A DNA stretch of 64,000 nt from JAYUJH01 sp043765375 (GCA_043765375.1 JAYUJH010000032.1:13257-77256), one strand, 5' to 3'; shown: positions 25,634 to 36,085, counted from the stretch's first letter. Notes: generated by a model from the sequence alone, not told the origin. Translations and numbers: made by a program.

Positions 25634-26527
25634 TTAATCAATTTCTCTACCAATTCGCTTAATTTCCCACTCCAATTCAACGCCAGTTTTTTGCAAAACC
25701 ATCATGCGCACTTGCTCACCCAAATGCTCTAAATCATTAGCATTTGCTGCTCCATTGTTCAACATAAAGTTGCAATGAAGTTCGGATATTTGTGCATCAC
25801 CATATTTTAACCCCCTGCAACCCGCCTTATCTATCAACTGCCAAGCCTTATTTCCAGCCGTATTTTTGAAGGTTGACCCTCCCGTCCGAGCGCGCACTGG
25901 TTGAGTATTCGCCCTGTCACTGACAATTTTTTCCATGCGCATATTTATATCATATATATTATCCAATTCGCCCCGCATCGCTAATTTAGTAATCACCCAA
26001 TCATCAGGCAACCCGCAATGACGATAAGCGAAATCAGCGTCCGAGGCAGCAACTTTATGCTCCCGCCCCGCCCTATCAACCGCATATATATATGTTGCAA
26101 TTTGTGAAATATCTGAGCCATACGCACCAGCATTCATTCGCACTGCCCCGCCTATAGTCCCTGGTATTCCTGCTAAAAACTCAAAACCCGCAAGCCCAGC
26201 ATTGCTTGCAACTTTGGCAACATTCACATCAAGTGCAGCTGCTCCTACGATAACATCGCAACCGCTAACTTTAATCTCGCTAAATCCACGCCCCAAACGA
26301 ATAACTACACCTTCAATTCCGCCATCACGCACCAGCAAGTTTGAACCAACTCCCATTATAGTCACTGAAATATCTAACGGCAATGCTTGCAGAAACAATA
26401 CTAAATCGTTAACGTCTTCGGGGGTGAACAGCCAATCAGCAGCTCCACCAACCCTGAACCATGTGCGATTAGCAAGTTCTACATTCGCCCGCAACCTGCC
26501 TTTGACGCTAATATCCTCAATTTTCAT
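25634..26527 (-). CDS. murB: UDP-N-acetylenolpyruvoylglucosamine reductase
   Basis: This 297-aa FAD enzyme reduces UDP-GlcNAc-enolpyruvate to UDP-MurNAc. The FAD-binding domain shows ELANRTWFRVGGAADWLF, IMGVGSNLLVRDGGIEGVVIRLG and GFEFLAGIPGTIGGAVRMNAGAYG. The catalytic region has the Ser/Thr proton donor in RARTGGSTFKN and the C-terminal KAGCRGLKYGDAQISELHCNFMLN with the active-site Glu/His region. It is a type I/IIb-like short form. It lies outside the usual mur cluster, between pstS and rplC on the same strand. Confidence 0.95.
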   Translation of the reverse strand: MKIEDISVKGRLRANVELANRTWFRVGGAADWLFTPEDVNDLVLFLQALPLDISVTIMGVGSNLLVRDGGIEGVVIRLGRGFSEIKVSGCDVIVGAAALDVNVAKVASNAGLAGFEFLAGIPGTIGGAVRMNAGAYGSDISQIATYIYAVDRAGREHKVAASDADFAYRHCGLPDDWVITKLAMRGELDNIYDINMRMEKIVSDRANTQPVRARTGGSTFKNTAGNKAWQLIDKAGCRGLKYGDAQISELHCNFMLNNGAANANDLEHLGEQVRMMVLQKTGVELEWEIKRIGREID

Positions 26528-26639
26528 GCTATATTAATTTTCATTTAATTGTTTATTTTGCAAATAATTTTGAGCATTTGCCCCCATCATATCACTAATA
26601 TGATATATATTATTAACATTTCATAGCATAATATTTTAC

Positions 26640-27671
26640 TTATTTCAGTGCCTCAGCAACCATTTTTTGCATTTTCTGACGTTGTTTTTCACTCAATGGA
26701 ATAAGCCCTCTATCCACCAAATAACCATCATTAGAAATAGCTTCATCACTAGTGATTTCTTGCACAAACCCTTTCAAATCAGTAACTTGTTGCAAATGCG
26801 CAGTCTTCACATATATATATAACATGCGTGCAATTGGATACTTACCATCAGCTACATTTTCAAAATCTGGCGCAATTCCATCAATCTCAATTGGTTGCAC
26901 TTTATCCATATTTTGCTCTAAATAATTATAGCCAAAAATGCCCAAAGCGGTTTTATTTAACGATAATTTCTGCACAATCAAATTGTCATTCTCTCCCGCC
27001 TCAATATAAGCACCGTCTTCACGAATTGCGTGACAAAAATCTTTGCCTTGCGCTGGGTTAGGAAATTGTTGTTGCACTTCAGGCAGCACAATGCAAACTG
27101 GCTCAAACACCAGCTCCACAAACGCATCACGAGTTCCCGAAGTGGAAGATGGACCATAAACTTCAATTTTTATATCTGGTAAAGTTGCATCAACATCGCT
27201 CCATTTTTTGTGGGTATTAGCGGTAATTTTACCATCAACCACAATTTCTTTAGCCAATCCCGCAAATAATTGTTGCTTTGTTAGGCCGAAAGTTTTTGCC
27301 TCAATAGCAGTTGCAATCACAATTCCATCAACACCGAGTGGTATCTCAAGCAATTTACCAACATTATTTTTGTCACATATGCTTTGTTCAGTTGCAATGA
27401 TTGGGCGAGATGCACTAACTATATCAGGATATTTTTCGCCAACTCCTTTGCAAAACTCTAAAAAACCCGCACCCGTGCCAATTGATTCTGCAATTGGAGC
27501 TTTGCGCATCGCTTTTTCGCTATAACTCTCAGCAGCAGATGCCACGAACGGAAACAAAGTGGAAGACCCAACAATCCTCACTTGTTCCCGAGAATGAGAA
27601 TCAGTCGCAAATGCAACTCCACCCAAAAACACGGCTAAACAAACGATGTAACTAATATTTTTCTTTATCAT
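26640..27671 (-). CDS. pstS: PstS-like phosphate-binding periplasmic protein
   Basis: This 343-aa substrate-binding protein has a signal peptide (MIKKNISYIVCLAVFLGGVAFA). The mature start reads VRIVGSSTLFPFVASAAE, the phosphate-contact loop with Gly-Ser-Ser-Thr. Further contacts are SIGTGAGFLEFCKGVG, DIVSASRPI and GPSSTSGTRDAFVEL. This is the PstS branch with two-domain Venus-flytrap folding, feeding the PstCAB importer. No pstC, pstA, pstB or phoU follows, so its partners are elsewhere. Starts at 27680 or earlier are possible. Confidence 0.88.
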   Translation of the reverse strand: MIKKNISYIVCLAVFLGGVAFATDSHSREQVRIVGSSTLFPFVASAAESYSEKAMRKAPIAESIGTGAGFLEFCKGVGEKYPDIVSASRPIIATEQSICDKNNVGKLLEIPLGVDGIVIATAIEAKTFGLTKQQLFAGLAKEIVVDGKITANTHKKWSDVDATLPDIKIEVYGPSSTSGTRDAFVELVFEPVCIVLPEVQQQFPNPAQGKDFCHAIREDGAYIEAGENDNLIVQKLSLNKTALGIFGYNYLEQNMDKVQPIEIDGIAPDFENVADGKYPIARMLYIYVKTAHLQQVTDLKGFVQEITSDEAISNDGYLVDRGLIPLSEKQRQKMQKMVAEALK

Positions 27672-27754
27672 AAAATCCATTTTTTTGTATCTATATAACT
27701 CACTTATCAAGTTATTGCAAAAAGTTCAAGTAACATATTTATCTCATATATCCA

Positions 27755-29785
27755 TCATACATTTAACGCAACTTGCTGTTTGACTGAGTTATCCATACGC
27801 CCAAATTGCACAACTGCGTTAGCATAATTGCTGGGAGTGGCTTTTTGTTGTTGCTCTAAGCCGTTACCACCTACAATGTTATCAACCACGACGTTATCAC
27901 GCAACTCTCCATCATATTCAGTGGATTTTTTGCTATTATTCAGCAATTCTCGCACATCTTTCATTACAATATTTGCACGAGAAGATAATTCAGGCGTTTT
28001 GCCTTGCTCACCCATTTCATCTCGCAATGCTACTAATTCGTTATATTTCACCTGCACATCTGGATTTTTTTGCAAATAATTCTCTAAAATCGCCTCCCTA
28101 TACATCGGCGAACGCCTTGAGACTTCATCAATTTCTGCACTCACACTGCCCAAAGTTTTGCTCAAATCCACAGCATAAGGCTCAAGCGCATCATGAATTG
28201 GCACTTGCTCCACCTCAACTTTTTGCCAAAATTGCTTTGCTGCTTGAATGCTATAAGTATTGGCGATTTCCGCACAAGCGAGCGTTAATTCTGGCTTTTC
28301 AAAATCTATCATGTCATGCCCGAGCAAATAAATGAACTTAGGCAAAGTGAAATATTCCAACCTTGCCGTAATTTCCCGCTCAATTTGCAACACAGGATCA
28401 GCTTGTGCAAAATTGGAGTCCTTATATTTATATGTATGGTTCATCATTTCTGCCATACGGTCAAAAATCGCCCGAGCTGATGTCCAACTGCCTTCATCGC
28501 CATAATCACTTCTGGTTGCATCTTTGAACATTTTATTAGGAATAGATTTAATGCAATATTTTTGATATAAATCAAACAAATCAGAACCAGCGATGGAATC
28601 ACCCATACCACGCTGGGGATTCAATTTATGATCCCGCATTTCCACCACATCATCAAATATGCTAGAATCTTTGCGCATCATTTCCGTTAACATCAGCACG
28701 CCAAGCACCCCAAGAGTAATTCCTCCAGCGGGAATATGCTTAATCCATTGCAAATTATCCTTTTCCGACAAGCCCGCCATCTCCAGCGCATCACCAGCCC
28801 AGCGTCCAAAAAAAGCAGCGCATACGCCAAAACGCAGCGCATTTTTACCAATATAATTTTGGCAAGTTTCTTTAACAATTTTATTTTCCGAAGTGAAAAT
28901 ATCTATAGGAGTAATTTCCGATGGTTTTTTGCGCTCATCATATTTTTCGTAAGCTATTGTTTCCGCAAAACAACGGTGAATATCACGATAAATACTCAAA
29001 GCATATCCCGCTGTTATAACACCTGTTGTCACCCCAAGCCCCAAATCAAAGGTTTTGCCAAACTGATTTTTCTTTAATCCTGATTCAACATTGCTAATGA
29101 AATCTTTATAATCAGCACGCCCTTCAACTGCGCCCATAATATCTGGCGTATCAGACAAACGAACATCTTGATGCGCCTTAAATCCTGAATAAGCATCTTG
29201 TAAAACTTTATGAGGATCTTTAGTTTTTCCAGTGGATTCAATAATTCCAATTGCTTGCTTATAAACTGGATTATCCTTTAGCGACGTTAAATTCACCAAA
29301 TTACCATCAAATGATGATTGAAAAAAACCACCAATCACATCAATTTTGGCTTGTATTTCTGGTTTTTTACCAACAAAATCAACCACCCGATTAATCATAT
29401 CGGTAACAAAACCATCATCTTTTGGCGCACCATCAAAGCTCATGATAGCGTCCCCGCCCTCTTTGAACAAATGGCGCATCATTGAACCAGCTAAAATATA
29501 TTTAGTCCAATTGGTGATGCTTTTGGGCGTTCCAGTCTTTTCTGTATGAATTGGATCTTCCAAATCAGAGGCACTCGGGCGAGCCACCTTGACTTTCTCA
29601 CCAGTTTTGAGTGTTATTTCCTCAAAATTGCGAGCATCACTATCAAAATCAGAGGAACTATTGAAATCATCAGATTGCTTAGCAAAGTCATATGGCTTGG
29701 CAAATGATGTTTCAGAGGCGGGCTTTTCAGCAACAATATTTTGAAGGGTTGGCATAATATCCATATTATTCAATAACATTAACAT
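27755..29785 (-). CDS. large protein of unknown function with membrane segments
   Basis: I do not recognise this protein of about 676 aa. It is mostly helical and polar. Three hydrophobic stretches lie in the middle: LGLGVTTGVITAGYALSIY (about 250-268), ALRFGVCAAFFGRWAGDAL (about 320-338) and HIPAGGITLGVLGVLMLTEM (about 350-369). The N-terminal 60 residues are low-complexity (Ser/Asp/Phe). The C-terminus is charged and coil-like and ends in Gln-rich sequence. No signal peptide is evident. The exact start is unclear, with several Met codons near the 5' end and no good ribosome-binding site. It sits immediately downstream of the truncated addA, where the rest of addA would have been. A lineage-specific membrane or secreted protein is plausible. 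Confidence 0.6.
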   Translation of the reverse strand: MLMLLNNMDIMPTLQNIVAEKPASETSFAKPYDFAKQSDDFNSSSDFDSDARNFEEITLKTGEKVKVARPSASDLEDPIHTEKTGTPKSITNWTKYILAGSMMRHLFKEGGDAIMSFDGAPKDDGFVTDMINRVVDFVGKKPEIQAKIDVIGGFFQSSFDGNLVNLTSLKDNPVYKQAIGIIESTGKTKDPHKVLQDAYSGFKAHQDVRLSDTPDIMGAVEGRADYKDFISNVESGLKKNQFGKTFDLGLGVTTGVITAGYALSIYRDIHRCFAETIAYEKYDERKKPSEITPIDIFTSENKIVKETCQNYIGKNALRFGVCAAFFGRWAGDALEMAGLSEKDNLQWIKHIPAGGITLGVLGVLMLTEMMRKDSSIFDDVVEMRDHKLNPQRGMGDSIAGSDLFDLYQKYCIKSIPNKMFKDATRSDYGDEGSWTSARAIFDRMAEMMNHTYKYKDSNFAQADPVLQIEREITARLEYFTLPKFIYLLGHDMIDFEKPELTLACAEIANTYSIQAAKQFWQKVEVEQVPIHDALEPYAVDLSKTLGSVSAEIDEVSRRSPMYREAILENYLQKNPDVQVKYNELVALRDEMGEQGKTPELSSRANIVMKDVRELLNNSKKSTEYDGELRDNVVVDNIVGGNGLEQQQKATPSNYANAVVQFGRMDNSVKQQVALNV

Positions 29786-29851
29786 AGCATATTTCAATTA
29801 TGCAACCAACTGCTAAATGCTTGTCTTATGTGAAGATATCATGAACCACGC

Positions 29852-29877
29852 AACGCATTCGTCACAAGCAATGCGTT
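29852..29877. repeat. 8-bp perfect inverted repeat downstream of addA
   Basis: AACGCATT (29852-29859) and AATGCGTT (29870-29877) flank a 10-nt loop, about 26 nt past the addA stop codon on its strand. No T tract follows, so a terminator role is doubtful. Confidence 0.45.
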
Positions 29878-29902
29878 TATTGCATAGCTGTTATTGTGCA
29901 GG

Positions 29903-31468
29903 CTAATCCAAACAAGGGTGCAAACAAACACGTCCATTTTGTTGCCCACGAAAACTTTGATGCTCCCAGCCCTGATTTGCAAAAACTATATCCACAAACT
30001 GTAAAATTGTTGCAACTGAACGAAACGAAACACTCAATGGCACTCGGTGCAATTCCTCGCCAATCGCCGCTGCCCTAGCCTCATAATCCAGTGATTGCTG
30101 CATAAATTGCTGCGCCTCCGCCCCTTGAAAACCAAATATTGATTGTTTCTCATCACCCACTACAAACAAACTACTAATTCCATTTGCACCTTGCCCCGCA
30201 AATAATTCAGCGGTTAAGGCTTGAGTGATTTTCCATTGCAATCCCGAGGTATCCTGCGCTTCATCAATTAATAAATGCGTTATTTTGCTATCCAATTTAT
30301 ACAATACCCAGTTTGATAATTCAGGATCTTGCAACAAATCATGCACTTTTTCCAGCAAATCATAATAATCCACATATGAATGCTGTGCTTTGATTGCTTG
30401 ATAATGCGTGAGCCATTTTTTAGCTACCAACATCAACGCATGTGACAATTTCACCGAGTTAAGCATATGATATTGCTTGAAATATTCCTCCGCTCGCTTG
30501 CTAATTTCAGCCCATTCATATGATAATTTAGGCAAAAGTTTTTTCTTTGTTGGTGCTGTTGGCACATTTTTATATTGCGTTCCCTCATTCGTTAAAATAG
30601 CGAAAGCAAAATCATGCAGCGAACTTTGCGTTTTTTCTGCACATAAATATGTTTCAATTTTCTGCGCCATTTTGCCATCATTCACACTACCAGATTGAAA
30701 AATTGGTAATATATTTTGCAAAATTGCGTGGAAATCATCGCTTGCAGTTAAATATTTTTGCAATAATTGAGACGATTCACAACCCTGCTCAAAATCACAT
30801 TTTGCATATAACATATGAATTGCTAAATCATTAATATCGTCATTTTGTAATAAATATTGTGCCTTATAACGCAGCGAATTAATTTTAGTAACCCACTGAT
30901 TAAAGCTATGCTCACTCAAATTATCCAGCATATAATCCAGCATTTTAGACCATTCTTCATCAGGTTTTGTCACTGCCTCTGCCAAAATAGCAATTCTCGC
31001 CATATTTATCAATTCCGCCATATGCTCATCATTCGCCAACTTAAATGCAGGGTTAAGACCCGCTTCATGCGGAAAATTGCTCAATAACCCTTGACAAAAT
31101 GAATGAATAGTGAGGATTGGCAAGCGCAAAGACGCATCATGGAAATTGAAAAATAAATTGCGTGCGGCTTGAATAGTCGCAATATTTGCTTTTTTCTCTA
31201 AAATCGCTTCAAGTTGTTTTTGTAATTCATCTTCCGCTATAATCGCCCATGAATTAATGATTTTTTGCAACCGAACGAGCATTTCAGATGCCGCTGCTTT
31301 GGTATAAGTCAAGCATAAAATATGTTCGGAAGGCACTCCTTCAAGTAGCAACCTGATGATTCTATCAACTAGAACTTTAGTTTTACCTGACCCAGCATTT
31401 GCGCTCACCCAAACAGAATTATTTGGATTTGATGCAATATTTTGCAATTTTGCAACATCACAAAGCAA
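29903..31468 (-). pseudogene. addA: AddA helicase/nuclease, truncated to its N-terminal half
   Basis: The frame encodes the superfamily I helicase part of AddA. Walker A is SANAGSGKTKVLVDRI, motif Ia is LCLTYTKAAASEMLVRL, Walker B is HLLIDEAQDTSGLQW, motif III is VVGDEKQSIFGFQGAE and motif IV is VSFRSVATIL. It stops after GRVCLHPCLD, near the midpoint. Complete AddA is about 1,100-1,200 aa, so the 2A/2B helicase region and the whole RecB-type nuclease domain are missing, and only about 100 bp separate it from the next gene. The likely start is the TTG at 31468, with GGGG 8 nt upstream, right after the tadC stop. addB is not adjacent. It probably cannot act in double-strand-break repair. Confidence 0.75.
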
Positions 31469-31470
31469 AA

Positions 31471-32421
31471 TTATTTGCCCCCAGTTATTCCGCCTTGTGC
31501 CTTCAAACGAACCACCATCGGCCCCATCACCACCAACATCAGGGCGGGCAACAACAAACATATTAATGGAATTGCCATTAAAGCGGGTAATCTTCCTGCT
31601 TTTTCTTCCGCTAGCATCAACCTTGTTTGACGATAATCATCGGATAAAACACGCAAAGTATCAGTTAAATTAGTTCCAAACTTCTCCGTTTGAATCAGCG
31701 CAGCAACCAATGAACGATACGCCACCAAATCAATACGATCAGCGAGGTTCATCAATGCTTGCGAACGATTATTCAATAACGCTAGCTCCAAGCGAGTTTT
31801 ACCAAGCTCTTTTGCAAATAGTGGGTGCGCCGAACCTAATTCATCAGCCACACGATTAATTGCAGCGTCTAATGCCAAACCAGATTCCACACATACCACC
31901 ATCAAATCTAACCCATCGGGAAAAGAACGCAATAATTTCTTTTGCCTTTTTTGCCGTGAATTGCTCACAAAAATTGATGCGCCAAACAAGCCAACCACCA
32001 GCAATAATCCACCCAGAGCATAAAATAAAAGTTTGCCTTTCAACAAACATAGCAACCCAATCATCGCTAGCAAATAGCCACCAACTCTTCTATAAAACAA
32101 CAAGTGCATTGGGCCATTAACGGAATCAAGCCCTGCGACTAATGAAGCATATTTTGCATCTCTCAACGCTTTATCAACGTCCATACCCATAGTTCGTAAA
32201 ATCTGATTCTCAAACTTAGCGAAACCTGTCAATTGATCATTCATTTCAACAAATTGATCATCACGATTAAATCCAACATCGCTATATGCGCTAGTCAGCC
32301 TCGCCTCTCTATCCAACCTTTTACTGCGCTCTTTTTTGCTTATCGCAACATCAATCAACATGTACATCACAAAACATGCCATTGATAAAATTGAAGCTAT
32401 AATTACGGGACTATCAAACAT
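31471..32421 (-). CDS. tadC: Tad pilus inner-membrane platform protein TadC
   Basis: This 316-aa GspF/TadC-family protein has an N-terminal membrane segment (VIIASILSMACFVMYMLIDVA), two central ones (GYLLAMIGLLCLLKGKLLFYALGGLLLVVGLFGASIF), the cytoplasmic SFPDGLDLMVVCVESGLALDAAINRVADEL motif and a C-terminal helix ending in LMAIPLICLLLPALMLVVMGP. With TadB it forms the inner-membrane platform moved by the TadA ATPase. It is last of seven Tad genes, and the truncated addA starts right after its stop. Confidence 0.92.
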   Translation of the reverse strand: MFDSPVIIASILSMACFVMYMLIDVAISKKERSKRLDREARLTSAYSDVGFNRDDQFVEMNDQLTGFAKFENQILRTMGMDVDKALRDAKYASLVAGLDSVNGPMHLLFYRRVGGYLLAMIGLLCLLKGKLLFYALGGLLLVVGLFGASIFVSNSRQKRQKKLLRSFPDGLDLMVVCVESGLALDAAINRVADELGSAHPLFAKELGKTRLELALLNNRSQALMNLADRIDLVAYRSLVAALIQTEKFGTNLTDTLRVLSDDYRQTRLMLAEEKAGRLPALMAIPLICLLLPALMLVVMGPMVVRLKAQGGITGGK

Positions 32422-32439
32422 ATTAACGCCAAATTAAAA

Positions 32440-33417
32440 TTAAATATCAATATTAACCATTTTTCGCACAATCACTTGTGACAACACCACCATGCCAATG
32501 GCAACTGCAAAAATCTTATTACCAAGTTCAGTGTAAAATAATGGTTCTAAATGTTGCCGTGCCATAAAAAACAGCACTCCAAACACTAATAGCGGAATAC
32601 ACGCCAAAATGTAACCTGTAACACGCCCTTCTGAGGTCATAGCGCGGATTTTTTGACGCAGTTGCTTGCGTTTGCGAATAATACCAGATAAATTAGACAT
32701 AATCTCCGCTAGATTTCCACCAGTTTCCTGCTGTATCTTCAGCACTACCACGAAAAAACGAATATCTTGCTCATCAATTCGCACCGCCAACCTATCTAAT
32801 GCGTCGGACATACTTCGCCCCAGCGCAATTTCATCGGAGAGTTGACGGAACTCTGATTTCACTGGATCGTCCATATTTTCCACCACCATATTCACGGCAC
32901 TGCTAACGGGAAAGCCAGATTTCACGCTGCGAACAATCATATCCAACACATCGGGGAACATATTAATAAACTTCAAATTGCGTTTCTTAATGATATTGGT
33001 CAATGTTTTGTTACACAACCATATCGGGAATAAGCAAGCCCCAACCAGATACATCACACCCAAACCACGAAACAACACAAACCCAACGCAGGCGATGAAT
33101 AGCAACACAAAAAACGCCACAAAGCCAGCGGCACTATTTTGCTTGCCCGCTCGCACCAACTTAACTATAAATCTTTTACCCAGAGGAAGATATGACAGCG
33201 CCTTAAATAATGGCGACTGATTAACATCTGCTTTCAAAATCTCCATCGTTTCATTGAAACTATCTTTTTTTGCATTGAGATATTGATTTTCACTTTTCAC
33301 TTGTTGCAAAATATTTTGCGTATGCGCACCAGCTGATGCAACTTTTTTATTCATAATTTGCGAATAAAAAATATACACAATTAAAAAAACTAATATTGCG
33401 ATTAATGCTGCAATCAT
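32440..33417 (-). CDS. tadB: Tad pilus inner-membrane platform protein TadB
   Basis: This 325-aa GspF-family protein has an N-terminal helix (IAALIAILVFLIVYIFYSQI), a central pair (FVAFFVLLFIACVGFVLFRGLGVMYLVGACLFPIWL), the conserved FPDVLDMIVRSVKSGFPVSSAVN and ALDRLAVRIDEQDIRFFVVVLKIQQETGGNLAEIM, and two C-terminal helices. Its start overlaps the cpaF stop by 4 bp (ATGA). It partners TadC. Confidence 0.92.
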   Translation of the reverse strand: MIAALIAILVFLIVYIFYSQIMNKKVASAGAHTQNILQQVKSENQYLNAKKDSFNETMEILKADVNQSPLFKALSYLPLGKRFIVKLVRAGKQNSAAGFVAFFVLLFIACVGFVLFRGLGVMYLVGACLFPIWLCNKTLTNIIKKRNLKFINMFPDVLDMIVRSVKSGFPVSSAVNMVVENMDDPVKSEFRQLSDEIALGRSMSDALDRLAVRIDEQDIRFFVVVLKIQQETGGNLAEIMSNLSGIIRKRKQLRQKIRAMTSEGRVTGYILACIPLLVFGVLFFMARQHLEPLFYTELGNKIFAVAIGMVVLSQVIVRKMVNIDI

Positions 33418-34943
33418 AATCTGCCCTGTCCGCCCAATTCTAATGCTTCTAATAATTCTTTTTCTCTGCCAAAATATTCAGCCCTTGGCGCAAACTTAGG
33501 ACGAATCCCACTTGAACGAAACTCACCAATCAAATTGCCCAAATTATCAACGCCCGAAGCATGATAACTAAATAATGTTTGTGTAACGATAGTATCGCCT
33601 TCTCTACCAACAACTTCTTCAATATGGGTCACTCGGCGTTTGCCATCACGCATTCTTTGCAATTGCACAATCAGCTGCAATGCGCTTGAAATCTGATAAC
33701 GAAGCGATGAATCACTAATTTTAATGCCCGACATATTCACTAGATTTTCAATCCTCGCTAAACAATCCCTAGGCGAATTAGAGTGAATTGTCGCAAGCGA
33801 GCCATCATGCCCCGTATTCATTGCGGTCAACACATCAATCACTTCATCGCCACGAATCTCACCAAGAATAATCCTATCAGGACGCATACGCAAAGCATTT
33901 CTCACTAATTGCCGCTGCGTTACCTCACCAACACCCTCACTTGAGGCGGGGCGAGTCTCCAAACGCAATACATGTGGTTGCATCATCTGCAATTCCGCCG
34001 CATCTTCAATCGTAATAACCCGCTCACCATTATCAATATGCTTGGACAACGCATTAAGCATAGTAGTTTTGCCACTACCAGTCCCCCCAGATACGATTAT
34101 ATTCAAGCGAATATTAGCACAAATCTCCAAAAACTTTGCCATTTGCGTGGTCATAGAACCATATGAAACATAATCTTTCAAACTGATTTTTGCTTCCTTA
34201 AACTTACGAATTGAAACAAGTGCGCCATCAAGCGCAAGTGGCGGCACAATCGCATTAAAACGAGATCCATCAGGCAGGCGAGCGTCAACCATCGGGCTTG
34301 CCTCATCAATCCTGCGCCCAACCCTTGTTACAATCCGCTGAATAATCGCCATTAAATGCTGCTCATTCATAAAAGTAACATCAGTTAAATATATCTTACC
34401 CTGACGCTCAATATAAACTTGTTTAGCGGTATTAATCATAATATCAGAAACATCTTGATCCCGCAATAAAGGCTCTAAAGGACCAAAACCCAGCACTTCA
34501 TCGGTTACTTGATCCTTCAATAACACCATTTGATTGGCAGTCAAGGGTGCTTCAATCCCCGTGATTAATTTGGATAATTCAGCATGGATTCTTTGTTTGC
34601 GGCGTTCCTCAGTCAATTGATACATCACGGCGAAATCAATTTTATCAACCAATTCGTTGATTAAATATGTCTTAACTTCCATAAACTTTGGAGTTTCTTG
34701 CGTTCTATCAACAAAACTTATTCTCTCAGGAGTTGAGTTAGCATATGTTTTATTTTCAGCGGCACCCGTGGTTTGCGCATATAAAGCTGAAGATTGTCGT
34801 GGCGCAATTTCTCCACTTTTCTCTATACTCGGAATAACTGCGGGAAGGTGTGTGTCACCACCAACTAGTGCAGAACTCTCAATATTTTGAGGTTGCGTGC
34901 TAGTTTCATTTCCATCAGATGATCCAGTTTTTTTACCAAACAT
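33414..34943 (-). CDS. cpaF: Tad pilus assembly ATPase TadA/CpaF
   Basis: This 509-aa type II/IV secretion ATPase powers Flp pilus assembly. The N-terminal 90 residues are Ser/Thr/Gln-rich and probably disordered. The core has LEPLLRDQDVSDIMIN, NIIVSGGTGSGKTTMLNAL (Walker A), RVITIEDAAELQM (Asp box), MRPDRIILGEIRGDEV (Walker B) and GHDGSLATIHSNSPRDCL (His box). All catalytic motifs are intact. The gene ends with TGA overlapping the tadB start. Confidence 0.95.
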   Translation of the reverse strand: MFGKKTGSSDGNETSTQPQNIESSALVGGDTHLPAVIPSIEKSGEIAPRQSSALYAQTTGAAENKTYANSTPERISFVDRTQETPKFMEVKTYLINELVDKIDFAVMYQLTEERRKQRIHAELSKLITGIEAPLTANQMVLLKDQVTDEVLGFGPLEPLLRDQDVSDIMINTAKQVYIERQGKIYLTDVTFMNEQHLMAIIQRIVTRVGRRIDEASPMVDARLPDGSRFNAIVPPLALDGALVSIRKFKEAKISLKDYVSYGSMTTQMAKFLEICANIRLNIIVSGGTGSGKTTMLNALSKHIDNGERVITIEDAAELQMMQPHVLRLETRPASSEGVGEVTQRQLVRNALRMRPDRIILGEIRGDEVIDVLTAMNTGHDGSLATIHSNSPRDCLARIENLVNMSGIKISDSSLRYQISSALQLIVQLQRMRDGKRRVTHIEEVVGREGDTIVTQTLFSYHASGVDNLGNLIGEFRSSGIRPKFAPRAEYFGREKELLEALELGGQGRL

Positions 34944-34951
34944 ATTCCCTC

Positions 34952-36067
34952 TTACAGCACCAGCCGTGCCACTCTTTCAAGCTCATTAGATAATTGTGAT
35001 TTTCCAATATCACTGACAAATACGCCTTTATTCTCCGCTTGACAAACCACCTTAATGTCATTTGGCAAATAAGCCTTAATTTCCATACCCATTATTCTCT
35101 CAAAATCCTTAGGATTCAAAGATTCCTTAAAGCGTGAACCACTACGATTTATCACCATTGAAATAGCTTTGGAGTTAAAACCAAGCTCTGTCCAAGCGTT
35201 CAATAAACGTGAACTATGCGCAATGGATTTAAGCAATAATTGTGATACCACTAAAATATGATCGGAATAACTCACCGCCGATGAAATCCACCTATCCCAA
35301 CGATGCGGCAAATCTAATATCACATACTCATATTGAGCAGTTAAATGACTAATGAAATCTCGTATTAATTCTGGCTTCAAGTCTGGCACAAAATTGAGGC
35401 TTTGTGGCGATGATATAACGTTTAATCCAGATGAATGCACACTAACCATACGCTGCAATAAAGTTGCGTCAACCCCTCTATCAGGGTGATCAAAAATCTC
35501 TTTAATGCTATAAGGTTGATTTAATTCCAAATGCCGCGCAACCATGCCAAATTGATAATCCAAATCTACCAAAACAACTTTTTTCTTATGAATGCTAGCC
35601 AAACAATTTGCAACATTTAAGGCAACCATGCTTGAGCCATCTCCAGCTCCACCACCTATCACCGCAATAGTCTTACCATTTAATGCTGATTTTTCACCTG
35701 AATAAAATAACACTTGACGTATATCAGCAACGGGGGCGTTACCGTTAAAATACTCAACAACCCCTCTTTCTTTTAATGCACGATAAAATGAGATATCATT
35801 CGTATTACCAATCACAACAACTTTCGTTCCAGCATCGCACTGTTCCGCCAAGCTATCCAATTCGGATAGCATATCAAAAGTTCTATCCGCAATGAACATT
35901 ATAATATATTTAATTATCAAACGCTCTGATACAACGAAATTTGCTGCGTCAGCAGGGCTGCCTTGAATATATTCAATATCCTTATAACCAACAGCAGAGG
36001 TTATTGACGTTACAATATCCAAATCCGAAGGTTCTGTAATAATTGCTAAAACTGGACTTCTTTCCAT
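34952..36067 (-). CDS. cpaE: Tad pilus assembly protein CpaE/TadZ
   Basis: This 371-aa protein has an atypical receiver-like N-terminal domain (about 1-125) and a MinD/ParA-type ATPase domain. The P-loop reads IAVIGGGAGDGSSMVALN, lacking the signature Lys of ordinary ParA proteins, as is common in CpaE. The Walker A' region is VVLVDLDYQFGMVARHLEL and Walker B is EYVILDLPHRWDRW. It localises the pilus machine, usually to a pole. It lies between cpaD and cpaF in the canonical order. Confidence 0.9.
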   Translation of the reverse strand: MERSPVLAIITEPSDLDIVTSITSAVGYKDIEYIQGSPADAANFVVSERLIIKYIIMFIADRTFDMLSELDSLAEQCDAGTKVVVIGNTNDISFYRALKERGVVEYFNGNAPVADIRQVLFYSGEKSALNGKTIAVIGGGAGDGSSMVALNVANCLASIHKKKVVLVDLDYQFGMVARHLELNQPYSIKEIFDHPDRGVDATLLQRMVSVHSSGLNVISSPQSLNFVPDLKPELIRDFISHLTAQYEYVILDLPHRWDRWISSAVSYSDHILVVSQLLLKSIAHSSRLLNAWTELGFNSKAISMVINRSGSRFKESLNPKDFERIMGMEIKAYLPNDIKVVCQAENKGVFVSDIGKSQLSNELERVARLVL

Positions 36068-36085
36068 ATCAAAATACTTTCAATA

